A stretch of 64,000 nt of DNA from NCBI GenBank assembly GCA_942492205.1, contig CALODT010000001.1, positions 1,302,001-1,366,000 on the forward strand, in the 5' to 3' direction. The position numbers and the translations under genes are program-made. Under the pieces are notes generated by a model. It searched no databases. It was not told the origin of the DNA and worked only from the letters and a program-made list of their open reading frames with translations. Positions 25,292 to 34,803 of the stretch are shown here, one piece after another (positions within the stretch are counted from its first letter, which is position 1; each line of letters starts with the position of its first letter). The stretch comes from UBA1847 sp942492205 (GTDB lineage: Bacteria > Pseudomonadota > Gammaproteobacteria > Steroidobacterales > Woeseiaceae).

Positions 25292-27499
25292 TTACCGGGC
25301 CGCGCTGAGCTCGGCAAAGTAGGTTCGTACCGACTCGCGCAGCTTCGCTTCTTCCTCGAGCCAACGCCGCATTGCGGCTTGCACCCGGCTATCTGCAGTG
25401 ACATCCTCGTATTGTGCTTGTGCAAGGTCCCGCTGCCAGTCCAGATTCATAGCGACTGACTGGCTAAAAACCTCCCGTAACGCAACTTCAATGGCCGTTT
25501 CGACGTCGCCGCGTAATGCCAGCACATTCAGATGGGTTCTTGGATCGTTCGTCAGGTCGTAGCCAATCGTCGCACCGAATTCGAGCAAAGTGTTCAGGCG
25601 CCTCAGCATTTCGGTGCGTGGCAATGTTACGTACCATGCGTCAAACGCGACCCCCTGAGTCGCCCGATATTTCTGCGGGACAATCGTTGCGTCAACATCC
25701 AGAATGCGCGGTGCGCGTTCTTCGAGCCAGCTTGTCAGCGCGTCCACGGTTTCTTCATCAGCCGCTTTTCGCATCAGGTACTGGACTGCGCCGGAGTATC
25801 CGAAACGCCGGTTGTCAATATCGTCGTCGACCGCCCGGCGTGCGCTGGCATCACCGGCGGCGTGGTCGCCGGTATTGATTGCACGCAGCAATTCGAGTCG
25901 GTAGGCGATCTCGCTCGTCGGTGCAAGCGCCAGCACGCGGGATCTGAGATCATCGCCTTCATCAATCAGGCCCAATTCGTAGAGAAATCCAGCGAGCACG
26001 CCCGGTAACTCGTGATCCCTGGGATCAACGGCAATGGCCTCAAAGAACTGCTTGACGAAAGCCACACCGTCGCCGGCCTGCAGGCTGAGTATGCCGAGGT
26101 TGGTGTGCGCATTCGGTTGGGCGGGTTCGATTTCAAGCGACTTCTGCAGCGCGAGCCGAGCTTCGCTCCAGCGCCTGAGCTTGATATAAGAAGTGCCGAG
26201 TTCATAGTGCAGTGACGGGTTGTACGGATCCTGCTGCAGCGCATCCTCAAGTACTGTTGCCGCTGCATCGTCCCGCTGCAGAGCGCGGTAGGCGCGAACC
26301 AGCAGTATGCGGGGCTGCAGCTCACTGGGTGCTGCGTCGACCAGCGCTTCGAGATCAGTCACCAGGGTCGCCAATACACTGGCATCGCCGTCGGTCGCGC
26401 GCAGAAATGCCTTCGCAAACATCAACGCGGCGCGCGCATTGGCATCGTCAGGGCGAGATTCCAGAACCTGCTCGGTGATAGCGACGACTTCCGGGTATGC
26501 ATCCCGGTCCTTCATCAATCCCGTTTCGACCTGGTGAAAGTAGCTCATGGCCAATTCCGTCTTGGCGTCGACGAAATCCGGATCGATCAACAATGCGCCT
26601 TTCAGCAAATCCTCGGCGGCGGTGAGCCCGCCGTAGGAGTACGTGGCGCGTTCCTTGCGCGCTTGCATGTAAAGATCGTAGGCATCGGGATCGGTCGTTG
26701 CGAGCTTTGCGACGCCTTGCTTGCCGCGCTCGCCGAGCAGGGATTCGGACAGTGCGTAGCCGACTTTCTCGGCGATCTCGTCCTGAATGGCAAAAATGTC
26801 GTCAAGCTCACGATCGTAGTTCTCGGACCAGATATGAAACCCGTCGCTGGCGCGTATGAGCTGGGCGGTTATTCGTACCCTGTCACCGGCTCGTTGCACG
26901 CTGCCCTCGAGAACGTGTGCGACCTGCAACGCTGCAGCAATCTCTGCGATACTGAGGTTCTTGCCCTTGAAGGCGAAGCTCGAGGTGCGGGCAGCAACCT
27001 TGAGATCCGGAATCTGCGCCAGCATGTGCAGCAGCGTCTCAGTCAGGCCGTCGGAAAAATACTCGTTATCGCTGTCACTGGACATATTCACGAATGGCAA
27101 CACCGCGACGGAGGCGATACTCGCCGCACTATCCGGCTGACCGACGTCATCTGAAATGCGTTGCGCGCTGAAGAGGCCGACGAGAAAGATGAGCACGATG
27201 ATCGCCGCGACAACGCCATTGTCGATCCTGGACCTGCGTTGCGCGTTCTCCGGATTATCGCGATCCACTTCGTGATCGCGCTTGATGCCCTCCGGCGTTA
27301 TTTCATAGAACCACGAGAAGATAACCGCCGGGAAGAAACCGAACGCAAACACCAGGATCACTGTCCGGGCGGCCCAGGCCGGCGCGCCCAGCGTTGGCAG
27401 GATCGTTGTCAGGACTTCCGTGAGCAACCAGCCTACAACGAGGTATGCCGCAGCAGCGCGAAACACGTGGCGGCGGCGGAGTTCGGCGACAAGAGACAT
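25292..27499 (-). CDS. Membrane TolB-like/TPR protein
   Basis: A 735-residue inner-membrane protein. It starts with a charged stretch ELRRRHVFRAAAAYLVVGWLL typical of this family and three hydrophobic segments (about 13-35, 43-63 and 95-112). A TolB-N/FlgO-like domain begins ASVAVLPFVNMSSDSDNEYFSDGL (about 128-260: VLEGSVQRAGDRVRITAQLI, IWSENYDRELDDIFAIQDEIA). It is followed by several TPR repeats, for example NPSLHYELGTSYIKLRRWSEA and NAHTNLGILSLQAGD. Related proteins often carry an adenylate cyclase or CadC-type DNA-binding domain in front; here there is none, only membrane helices. Probably a scaffold or sensor; function unknown. Confidence 0.82.
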   Translation of the reverse strand: MSLVAELRRRHVFRAAAAYLVVGWLLTEVLTTILPTLGAPAWAARTVILVFAFGFFPAVIFSWFYEITPEGIKRDHEVDRDNPENAQRRSRIDNGVVAAIIVLIFLVGLFSAQRISDDVGQPDSAASIASVAVLPFVNMSSDSDNEYFSDGLTETLLHMLAQIPDLKVAARTSSFAFKGKNLSIAEIAAALQVAHVLEGSVQRAGDRVRITAQLIRASDGFHIWSENYDRELDDIFAIQDEIAEKVGYALSESLLGERGKQGVAKLATTDPDAYDLYMQARKERATYSYGGLTAAEDLLKGALLIDPDFVDAKTELAMSYFHQVETGLMKDRDAYPEVVAITEQVLESRPDDANARAALMFAKAFLRATDGDASVLATLVTDLEALVDAAPSELQPRILLVRAYRALQRDDAAATVLEDALQQDPYNPSLHYELGTSYIKLRRWSEARLALQKSLEIEPAQPNAHTNLGILSLQAGDGVAFVKQFFEAIAVDPRDHELPGVLAGFLYELGLIDEGDDLRSRVLALAPTSEIAYRLELLRAINTGDHAAGDASARRAVDDDIDNRRFGYSGAVQYLMRKAADEETVDALTSWLEERAPRILDVDATIVPQKYRATQGVAFDAWYVTLPRTEMLRRLNTLLEFGATIGYDLTNDPRTHLNVLALRGDVETAIEVALREVFSQSVAMNLDWQRDLAQAQYEDVTADSRVQAAMRRWLEEEAKLRESVRTYFAELSAAR

Positions 27500-27682
27500 C
27501 AGTAGGCTCGGCTCGGGCTTGCAGGGGTCCTGATTACACTTGGCTTAGATGCATTCGAGGCCCGGAAGGTTTCGTTGGAAATCGCTTTATTCAGTGTCGA
27601 TTCAGGCAAATTTCACCTGGCGTTAAGGCCTGCAGCGATAGTCTACAGGTGAATACAACGGAATGTTAACCAGGAGCAGGTC

Positions 27683-27886
27683 ATGGATATCGTTATCGCA
27701 GCGGAGAAGTCGAGCATCGCGAGGCTGTTGGGACGTCATATAAGTCGTGACATCAGTCCGGAAGAAATCGATTTGGTCGAGAACCCCGACGAGACGGGCA
27801 GTTTCTTCATTGGGCTGGACTTTGACCAATACAGGCTCAGGCCGGACGGACAGATTGTCTGCGAAGAACTCCAGTTGCTGGATTAG
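27683..27886 (+). CDS. Small acidic protein, unknown function
   Basis: A 67-residue acidic protein with an AGGAG ribosome site 8 bases before its ATG. The sequence (SSIARLLGRHISRDISPEEIDLVE then FFIGLDFDQYRLRPDG) looks like a soluble helix plus beta-hairpin. I do not recognise it. The good ribosome site and low content of rare-looking residues support a real gene. Its stop overlaps the convergent rhomboid gene by four bases. Confidence 0.55.
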   Translation: MDIVIAAEKSSIARLLGRHISRDISPEEIDLVENPDETGSFFIGLDFDQYRLRPDGQIVCEELQLLD

Positions 27887-28482
27887 CCCCAGAGCTGTTT
27901 GATCTTGTCAACGAACTCGACGAATGCAGCCGGATAGGTCAGGGCGACAAATGCCAACCCGCTTAGCGCGCCGCATAGATGTGCATCGTGATTGATACGA
28001 CCGCGCGAGTGCGTCGACGCCCAGTAGGAATAGCCCACATACCCGACGGCAAACAGCACCGCGGGAATCGGTATTGGAAGCGGCATGATCATCAGTGTCG
28101 TGGCCGGGAAATAGACGATGTAGGCAAACAGAACGGCTGAAATCGCTCCCGATGCACCCAGCGATGCGTATTGCGGATTATTGCGCTGCTTGAAATACGT
28201 GCATCCATGGCTCGCGACCAATCCGATGACATACAAAGCGGCAAACGGCACGGTGCCGATGTGGCGCTCCAACGGGAAGGCAAAGAAGTAGAACGTGAAC
28301 ATATTGAACAACAGGTGCCCGATGTCCGCGTGCACAAGCCCGCTCGTTACCACCGTCGCAAACTGTTTTTCGCGCACAAGGTAGTAAGGGCGAAACAGGC
28401 ATGCGTTGATTATCCCGGGCATCCGGAGCAGGCCCAGCAGGCTGATGCCAACGGTCGCCGCCATAACGACAGATGCCGCCAT
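27883..28482 (-). CDS. Rhomboid-family intramembrane serine protease
   Basis: A 199-residue, six-helix rhomboid protease. The conserved HxxxxHxxxN motif is HADIGHLLFN (His51, His56, Asn60). The nucleophile is Ser111 in LGASGAISAV and the catalytic His is His168 in NHDAHLCGALSG. All residues required for activity are present. It would cut transmembrane substrates in the inner membrane; the substrate is unknown. There is no cytoplasmic domain as in E. coli GlpG. The gene follows the decayed GAF-GGDEF gene on the same strand, with 41 bases between. Confidence 0.92.
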   Translation of the reverse strand: MAASVVMAATVGISLLGLLRMPGIINACLFRPYYLVREKQFATVVTSGLVHADIGHLLFNMFTFYFFAFPLERHIGTVPFAALYVIGLVASHGCTYFKQRNNPQYASLGASGAISAVLFAYIVYFPATTLMIMPLPIPIPAVLFAVGYVGYSYWASTHSRGRINHDAHLCGALSGLAFVALTYPAAFVEFVDKIKQLWG

Positions 28483-28523
28483 TTGTTGATCGAATTCGAA
28501 CAGGTCTTTCTACCTCGTTGACC

Positions 28524-29488
28524 TTAACCAGGAGTGGCCGAGCGCCTCCTGACTTCATCATCGTACATACTGGCGTCAGCGTCGGCCAGCAGGCAGTCGA
28601 TATCGGCGTGGCGCTCCAAGGCGAACATGGACACACCGGCGCTCCATGCGAGCTTGCTGCGCATACCGGAATCCAATTTGTGCAATGCGCGCTTCAATCG
28701 TTCGAACGCAGCCGTGGCTCCGTCCCCAGAGTTGCTCAGCAAGACGACAAACCCGTCGCCGCCGAGCCTGCCTGGCGCGTCGGCGATTCTAAAGCACTTG
28801 ATGAGCAGCTTCGCGAGATAGACCGGCAGCTCGTCTCCGGCGGCATGGCCGTAGGTGTTGTTGATGGCCTCGAACCCGTCGAGATCCAGGTAGACGAGTT
28901 CTGCAGCAATGTCTTCGCGACGGCAGAGTGATAACAGGTGCTCCGCAATGAGGTTGAAGCCTCGGCGGCTGGCAACCTGCGTGAGGTCGTCAACGGTCAC
29001 CAATGAGGAAACTCGTATTTCGTCCTCGACCATGGCCGCCATGTCCCTGAGCGTTCGATGTCGTCGGCCGACATGACGCGTGGCTCGGTATCGATCAGGC
29101 AGGGCGTGCCGATGTTGACACCTATGGGGTCCCTGATTGGGCAGCCGGCATAGAACCGACTATTCGGCGCACCTTTGTCCAACAGGCTATCGGCAAATCC
29201 TGGGTCCTGGCTCGCGTCGGCAACGACGAAGTCGTCGGGTTGCAGGATGGCATGGCCGGAACAGGAGATGGCGCGGGACGTCTCGCAGGCGTCGAGACCC
29301 TGCTTCGACTTGAACTACTGACGGTCGCTGTCGACCAGGCTGACAAGGGCGATTTGTACGCCAAACATGCGCTTGGCCATAGGTGTCAGCCAGTCTTACC
29401 GTTCTTCCGATGGGGTGTCCAGTATGCGCAGCGCATGCAGGCTCATCAGGCGAGCTGTTTCATCTATTGACGTGGCTGGCTCGCGCAC
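28524..29488 (-). pseudogene. Decayed GAF-GGDEF diguanylate cyclase gene
   Basis: Reading left from GTG 29488 (with GGGAG upstream) gives a typical GAF-GGDEF start, SLHALRILDTPSEER. The frame hits TAA at 29396-29398 where the family has an aromatic residue. It continues through AKRMFGVQIALVSLVDSDRQ to a TAG at 29315-29317, where the family has Trp (RQWFKSKQG). It runs on through DKGAPNSRFYAGCPI and GVNIGTPCLID, then loses one base near 29052-29056. The GGDEF domain (from RDMAAMVEDEI) continues in the next frame to 28524. The active-site motif reads GGDGF instead of GGDEF. Two stops, a frameshift and a mutated catalytic Glu make a working cyclase very unlikely. Confidence 0.88.
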
Positions 29489-29647
29489 GGATTGCTCCCG
29501 AGAAAGGATAACGTCAAGGGTATCGGCCGCCACTGCCCGGTCTTGAGGCACATTACGGGCCGATTTTCGTGACCCGGCGCACTCAAGAAATGCCGGAATT
29601 GGCCGATTAAAGCCCTAGTAAGCTATTGATTCCAGTTGAGAGCCCGA

Positions 29648-32600
29648 GTGAAGCCGCAGATTGTCGTCCGTGCAATTACCCTGCTGGCGCTGACCCTGAT
29701 GTCGGCGGTACCCCTGTATGCTGCCGGCGGCAAAGCCGAAGCCCCGTTTCGCTACTACACGGTTCTCGACGGTCTGACGCAATCCAACGTCGTCGATATC
29801 GAGCAGGACCAGGCCGGCTACCTCTGGTTCACCACGGCTCGGGGTCTCAATCGTTACGACGGCAAGGAATTTGATCAGTATACGATTGCCGACGGTTTGC
29901 CGAGCAACTCCCTGACAGCGCTGCATGTCAGCCACACCAATTCGGTCTGGGTAGGCGATGTACGCGGCGGTATTACGATCCTTCACGGTGCGCGGGTTGT
30001 ACACAACATCGCACCGCCAGCAGGCCTGGCGAAACCGGTTCTCGATATCGAAGTCATCGGCGATCGCAAGTTCGCCGTTATCGAATCGGTCGGCATCTTT
30101 GAAATCGTCACCGTTAGCGGGGAGTTCGTCGCCACTTACGTCATCGGTGATGCAGCGACCGGTATCACGGACCTTGTGGTGCATGGCGATGATGTCTGGG
30201 TGCAGTCGGCGACTGGCTTTTACCGGTTCGAATTCGAGTCAACTCCGGCGTTAGTACTGTTGTCGGAGTCGGTAGAGCAGATTCATGCAGATGAGGCCGG
30301 AGCGCTCTGGGTTGCAGATGCGGCGGGGCGTGTGGGTACCTGGGACAATGGTGCGTTCGCGCCACGGGTTACGATTGAATCCGAGAATCCGGTCATCAGC
30401 ATCATTAGTGATCGTAATGGACTCGTCTGGATTGCGACCAGCAATGAACTGTTCAACTTTGACAGCAAAGCCGAGGGATCGGAGTACATCGGTCCTGCTG
30501 TTCGCCGGTACGCGGGTGTCGAAGACCTTACTTCCCTTTTCGTCGATCGGGAAAACTCTCTCTGGCTGTCCAGCGGCTCGCGCCTGATTCGCTTCCTGGG
30601 CGATCGTTTTCAGCACTTTCGTCTACGCACCCAGTTCGATTCTGAAACCGTCTGGGCGATCAGTGAGGACAGGCACGGTCGATTCTGGTTTGCGACAGAG
30701 TCGAAACTCATCCTGCGAAATCACGACGAGTCGCTCACGGTCGTTCGTGAGGTCGCCGGAATACCCAAGGGCACGGTACGGGATGTCGTCGCGGATCGAA
30801 ATGGCAGTCTGTGGGTCGGCATAACTGGCCGCGGTCTGTATCACTTCGACGTGGACGCGATGGTTGCGAAACATGTGCAGCAATCCGGCAACGCCAATAT
30901 TCTGGATATCGACCTCGGCCAGGACGGGGCCGTCTGGTACTCGACGATCGGTAGCGGGGTTCACCGCTATCAACCCGACGCGGATTTTCTCGACAAGTTT
31001 GCAGCGCCGGGTGACACGTCGGTCTACTCACTCGATGTTTCGGAAGACGGCAGCGTCTGGTTCGGCGCTGACGAGGTCGGTTTGGTGCGGCTGATACCAA
31101 CGGCTGACGGGCAGTACGAGCAGAGGATCCTCGGTGCATCTTCGTCGAGCGGTGCAGGGGCCTACGAGTTCGTCAGGTTGAAGCCGGGCGAGAACGGTGG
31201 CTATGAGCAGGTCGTCCTGGATCCAGCGGCAGGCTTGCCGAAGCGCCTGTTTAATCACATTAAACTGACCGGGCCTGAAAGCGCCTGGATTGCGACCGAA
31301 GAAGGTGGGCTGTATTACTTCGACGGTGCCCGCTTTACAGACTATGGCGAAGTGACGCCGCTGGCCGACCAGACTGTATACCTGGTACATCCCCTGGAAA
31401 ATGGCAGTGTCGTTGTCGGCGGCGAACAGGGCCTCTACCAGTTTGTGCCCGGCGTACCAGGGGTTGCCCATTACAACCCGCAGACCGGGTTCATTGGCAT
31501 GGAAACCAATGTTCACTCGACTTTCGTGGATTCCGAGGGCGCGCTTTGGATAGGTACCGTCGATGGCGCTACGCGCATGGACGTGACGCAATCGATGCCT
31601 CGGCCCTTCGATCCATCGCCAATGATCGTGCGCGTAGAGACGCAACTCAGCGGGCGGCAGATGCTGGATGCAGAGGAAATAGAGCCCAAAGAACTCGGGG
31701 CAAGCGTCGAGTTTGCGGCAATTTCGCTGCTTAGCCCGCGTGGCATGCAATACAGCTTCATGCTCGACGGTATCGACACGGAGTGGGGATCGCCAACCAC
31801 CAGCCGGTCAGTCAGCTATCCACGAATCCCGCCCGGCTCCTACGAATTCCGGGTGCGGGCGCGCCATCCGGGCGGCGAGTGGAGCGCGGATGTCGCGAGT
31901 CACCGATTTGTCGTATTGCCGTTTTTCTGGCAGCAGCCCTGGTTCCTGATTGCACTCTTCCTGGCAGGCGTTCTGCTGCTCTGGGCGTTCATGAGCTACC
32001 GGACCCGAAACATCCAGTGGCTCAACGACACGCTCCGCGCCCAGGTCGAAGAAAGAACGAAATCGATCGAACTGGCGCGCCAGGAGCTGGAATTGAGTAA
32101 CCAGCAGTTGTCCCGGGAGATAGATGCGCGTGCCGAAGTAGAGACACGCTTTCTGAATGCATTCGAAAACGCACCGATTGGTATGGGATTGCTGAATGCC
32201 GATGGCGTGTTGTTCGATGCGAACCCGGCACTGAAGAAGATGTTTTGGCCGGCATTGCTAAATCGCAAATTCGCTGATGCGATTGGGGAGGAAGACCGCA
32301 GCCGCTTCGAAGAGCAGTACGAAATTGTCGTAAAAACGGAACTATCAAGCCTGCACGAGAAGTTTGTCTGCATCAGCGCCATAGGCGAGGAGATTCAGGC
32401 TGTCGTCAATCTATCCGTCGTCGCATCTGACGCCAATGAGTTTCTCTACAGTGTTCTGCAGGTGCAGGATGTCACCGAGTCAATGAAACTGACGGTGCAG
32501 CTCGAGTACCAGGCGAGCTATGACGAGCTCACCGGCTTGTTGAATCGACGGGCGTTCGAAACGCAGCTGGAGCGGGCATGGGAGAACAGCCGGGAGCATG

Positions 32601-33844
32601 AAAAGAAGAGCTTTCTCATGTTCATGGACCTGGATCAGTTTAAGGTTGTTAACGACACCTCGGGCCATACCGCCGGCGACCAGTTGCTGCGCGCCGTGAG
32701 CGAGATATTGACCGACAGCGTGAGAAACGACGACTTCGTTGGCAGGCTTGGCGGCGATGAGTTTGCGATAATTCTCTGGGAATGCCCGACTGAAGTCGCA
32801 AAACGAATAGCCGAGTCTATTCGACAGCGGATCGAGGATTTTCGCTTTCATTGGGATGTCGAGACCTACCGTATCGGCGTAAGTATCGGTGGTCTGCCCA
32901 TTGATCCGGAGGTTGGCGATATCAGCGAGCTGCAGCAGCTTGCTGACGCCGCCTGCTACGCGGCCAAGGAAGCCGGCCGAAATCGTGTGCACATGGTGTC
33001 GGGCGAAAAAGACTCGGCGCGGGTGCATCGTGGCCAGGTGCGCTGGGTCCAGCGTCTGCGCGAAGCGATGGACAGCAACCGCTTCGCCATCTACGCACAG
33101 CCCATACTGCCAATTGATGAAAGCAGCGACGAGCGGGAGAGTCTCGAAATCCTGCTACGCCTGAGAGACCCGGAGACGCGCAAGCTGATCCCGCCGGGAG
33201 CCTTTCTGCCCGCTGCCGAACGCTATGGCATGAGTGTGGAACTGGATAAATGGGTGGTTACCAGCCTCTTCAACATGCTGTTCGTGCACCATGCATTCGA
33301 GGCCGTTCACAGGAAGTACTGGATCAACCTTTCCGGCAGCAGCGTAGGCGATCGCCGCTTCGCAGAATTCCTGAAGGATGCGGTTTCCAGGTCACCCCTG
33401 CCGCCCGGCACGATCAACTTTGAAGTCACCGAAACATCGGTGATCAGGAATATTGCCGAAGCCAGCGAGCTGATCTCATCGCTTCGCGAGATGGGTTGCA
33501 AGTTCGCACTCGACGATTTTGGCAGCGGACTTTCTTCTTTCACGTATCTGAAGAACCTGCCGGTCGACATCGTTAAGATCGACGGCAGCTTTATTCGCGA
33601 CTTGATGCAGGACGATACGGACCGCATCTTCGTCAAGTCCATCATCGACATAGCGCACACCCTGAATATAAAGACGGTTGCCGAGTTCGTAGAGAACCAG
33701 GAGACGCTGGACGCGGTACGAGAGCTCGGCGCCGACTATTTTCAGGGCTTCATGACGGGAAGGCCGTTCGTCTTCGCACCGAGATTTCCAAAGAACGCCA
33801 TGCCCGATAATGAGCATGGCAGCATAGATGCCAAAGCTGGCTGA
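29648..33844 (+). CDS. Periplasmic beta-propeller receptor with PAS-GGDEF-EAL output
   Basis: About 1398 residues from GTG 29648 (GAGAG upstream; TTG 29636 is an alternative start without a ribosome site). A signal sequence (IVVRAITLLALTLMSAVPLYA) is followed by two-component-regulator propeller repeats such as GLNRYDGKEFDQYTIADGLPSN and GLVWIATSNELFNFD. A Y_Y_Y-type domain (YSFMLDGIDTEW, YPRIPPGSYEF) and one transmembrane helix near 761-785 come next. Inside the cell are a short coiled coil, a PAS domain, and a GGDEF domain with intact RLGGDEF and I-site RNDD. The EAL domain reads EIL, with DDFGSG, VKIDG and the later Glu and Gln retained. It is probably a bifunctional or switchable c-di-GMP enzyme sensing a periplasmic ligand. 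It is the first gene of a six-gene run. Confidence 0.92.
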   Translation: MKPQIVVRAITLLALTLMSAVPLYAAGGKAEAPFRYYTVLDGLTQSNVVDIEQDQAGYLWFTTARGLNRYDGKEFDQYTIADGLPSNSLTALHVSHTNSVWVGDVRGGITILHGARVVHNIAPPAGLAKPVLDIEVIGDRKFAVIESVGIFEIVTVSGEFVATYVIGDAATGITDLVVHGDDVWVQSATGFYRFEFESTPALVLLSESVEQIHADEAGALWVADAAGRVGTWDNGAFAPRVTIESENPVISIISDRNGLVWIATSNELFNFDSKAEGSEYIGPAVRRYAGVEDLTSLFVDRENSLWLSSGSRLIRFLGDRFQHFRLRTQFDSETVWAISEDRHGRFWFATESKLILRNHDESLTVVREVAGIPKGTVRDVVADRNGSLWVGITGRGLYHFDVDAMVAKHVQQSGNANILDIDLGQDGAVWYSTIGSGVHRYQPDADFLDKFAAPGDTSVYSLDVSEDGSVWFGADEVGLVRLIPTADGQYEQRILGASSSSGAGAYEFVRLKPGENGGYEQVVLDPAAGLPKRLFNHIKLTGPESAWIATEEGGLYYFDGARFTDYGEVTPLADQTVYLVHPLENGSVVVGGEQGLYQFVPGVPGVAHYNPQTGFIGMETNVHSTFVDSEGALWIGTVDGATRMDVTQSMPRPFDPSPMIVRVETQLSGRQMLDAEEIEPKELGASVEFAAISLLSPRGMQYSFMLDGIDTEWGSPTTSRSVSYPRIPPGSYEFRVRARHPGGEWSADVASHRFVVLPFFWQQPWFLIALFLAGVLLLWAFMSYRTRNIQWLNDTLRAQVEERTKSIELARQELELSNQQLSREIDARAEVETRFLNAFENAPIGMGLLNADGVLFDANPALKKMFWPALLNRKFADAIGEEDRSRFEEQYEIVVKTELSSLHEKFVCISAIGEEIQAVVNLSVVASDANEFLYSVLQVQDVTESMKLTVQLEYQASYDELTGLLNRRAFETQLERAWENSREHEKKSFLMFMDLDQFKVVNDTSGHTAGDQLLRAVSEILTDSVRNDDFVGRLGGDEFAIILWECPTEVAKRIAESIRQRIEDFRFHWDVETYRIGVSIGGLPIDPEVGDISELQQLADAACYAAKEAGRNRVHMVSGEKDSARVHRGQVRWVQRLREAMDSNRFAIYAQPILPIDESSDERESLEILLRLRDPETRKLIPPGAFLPAAERYGMSVELDKWVVTSLFNMLFVHHAFEAVHRKYWINLSGSSVGDRRFAEFLKDAVSRSPLPPGTINFEVTETSVIRNIAEASELISSLREMGCKFALDDFGSGLSSFTYLKNLPVDIVKIDGSFIRDLMQDDTDRIFVKSIIDIAHTLNIKTVAEFVENQETLDAVRELGADYFQGFMTGRPFVFAPRFPKNAMPDNEHGSIDAKAG

Positions 33845-33853
33845 GGGAGAACA

Positions 33854-34729
33854 ATGACCGCTGCAACAGGAACTTCAGAGACAGCCGCCAATCTGGCGAA
33901 GGCGATTATGGCTTTGCCGCCGTTACCGGCGACCGCACAGGAAATACTGACTTGCTTCGGCGACGAGTTCATCGATGCGGTGCAGGTTGCGTCCGTCGTC
34001 GAAGGTGACGCGGGCATCTGCGCCAAGCTTTTGGGTCTCGCCAACTCGGCGTATTTCGGTTTGTCCGAGCCCGTGAGCGACATGGAGCAGGCCATTTCGC
34101 GTGTGCTGGGTGTCGACACGGTGCGCTCGCTGGTTCTGGCGATGGCGATTCAGAACTCTTTCGACAGCAAGAAATGCCCGGCTTTCGATGTGGAACGATT
34201 CTGGCTGACGTCCCTGCTGACGGCCGAGTGCTGCAAGAAGATCGCGGCCGCGGATGAGGAATTCGAGGATACCGAGCGCGACCTGGCGTATTCAGCGGGT
34301 CTTTGTCACAACTTGGGGTTGATGGCGCTCACGCACATCGAGGCCGATCGCAGTTGTGAGGTCCTCATGCATAACGACGAGAAGGTCGAAGCAGGCAGTC
34401 TGACGCGCTGGTTCCAGGGCGAGTTCAACACAGATCACAAGGTCATGACGGCCGAGCTCGCAAGACTCTGGTCGTTGCCAGAACCCATGATCGCGGCATA
34501 CCACTATCGGGCCTACCCGAACACAGAGTGTGGCCATCGGCTGGGGCTGGTCGTAAGCGCCGGCGTCGCCGCTGTGCAGAACACCGAGTTTCATGATGAT
34601 CGACCGGTGAGCCTTGCGCCCTGGTCAGATGCGCTCGGAATAACGGCAGAGGAAATTCAGCGCCTGGCTGTTTTCAGCAAGAAACAGCAGGAACGTGTGC
34701 AGTCGCTCGCTGGCAGGCTCACGCATTGA
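33854..34729 (+). CDS. HDOD domain protein
   Basis: A 291-residue cytoplasmic protein dominated by an HDOD domain, an HD-like helical fold that lacks phosphohydrolase residues and is linked to signalling and c-di-GMP pathways. Recognisable features are LPPLPATAQEILTCF, VEGDAGICAKLLGLANSAYFG and the helix VLGVDTVRSLVLAMAIQNSF, then SAGLCHNLGLMALTH, where classical HD proteins have His-Asp. It starts 9 bases after the propeller-GGDEF-EAL stop with a GGGAGAAC site, so it is cotranscribed. Role inferred: adaptor or partner of the neighbouring signalling proteins. Confidence 0.9.
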   Translation: MTAATGTSETAANLAKAIMALPPLPATAQEILTCFGDEFIDAVQVASVVEGDAGICAKLLGLANSAYFGLSEPVSDMEQAISRVLGVDTVRSLVLAMAIQNSFDSKKCPAFDVERFWLTSLLTAECCKKIAAADEEFEDTERDLAYSAGLCHNLGLMALTHIEADRSCEVLMHNDEKVEAGSLTRWFQGEFNTDHKVMTAELARLWSLPEPMIAAYHYRAYPNTECGHRLGLVVSAGVAAVQNTEFHDDRPVSLAPWSDALGITAEEIQRLAVFSKKQQERVQSLAGRLTH

Positions 34730-34803
34730 ACACTATTCACCGACACCCAACGCCGGCAAGTAGTTGGCAGTTCGCTCCCATTGCGGGCACCAGGAGAGTC
34801 CTC

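Noticed and set aside
28524..29042. Intact small diguanylate cyclase of 172 residues
   Set aside because: It is the 3' part of the decayed GAF-GGDEF gene and has GGDGF in place of the catalytic motif.
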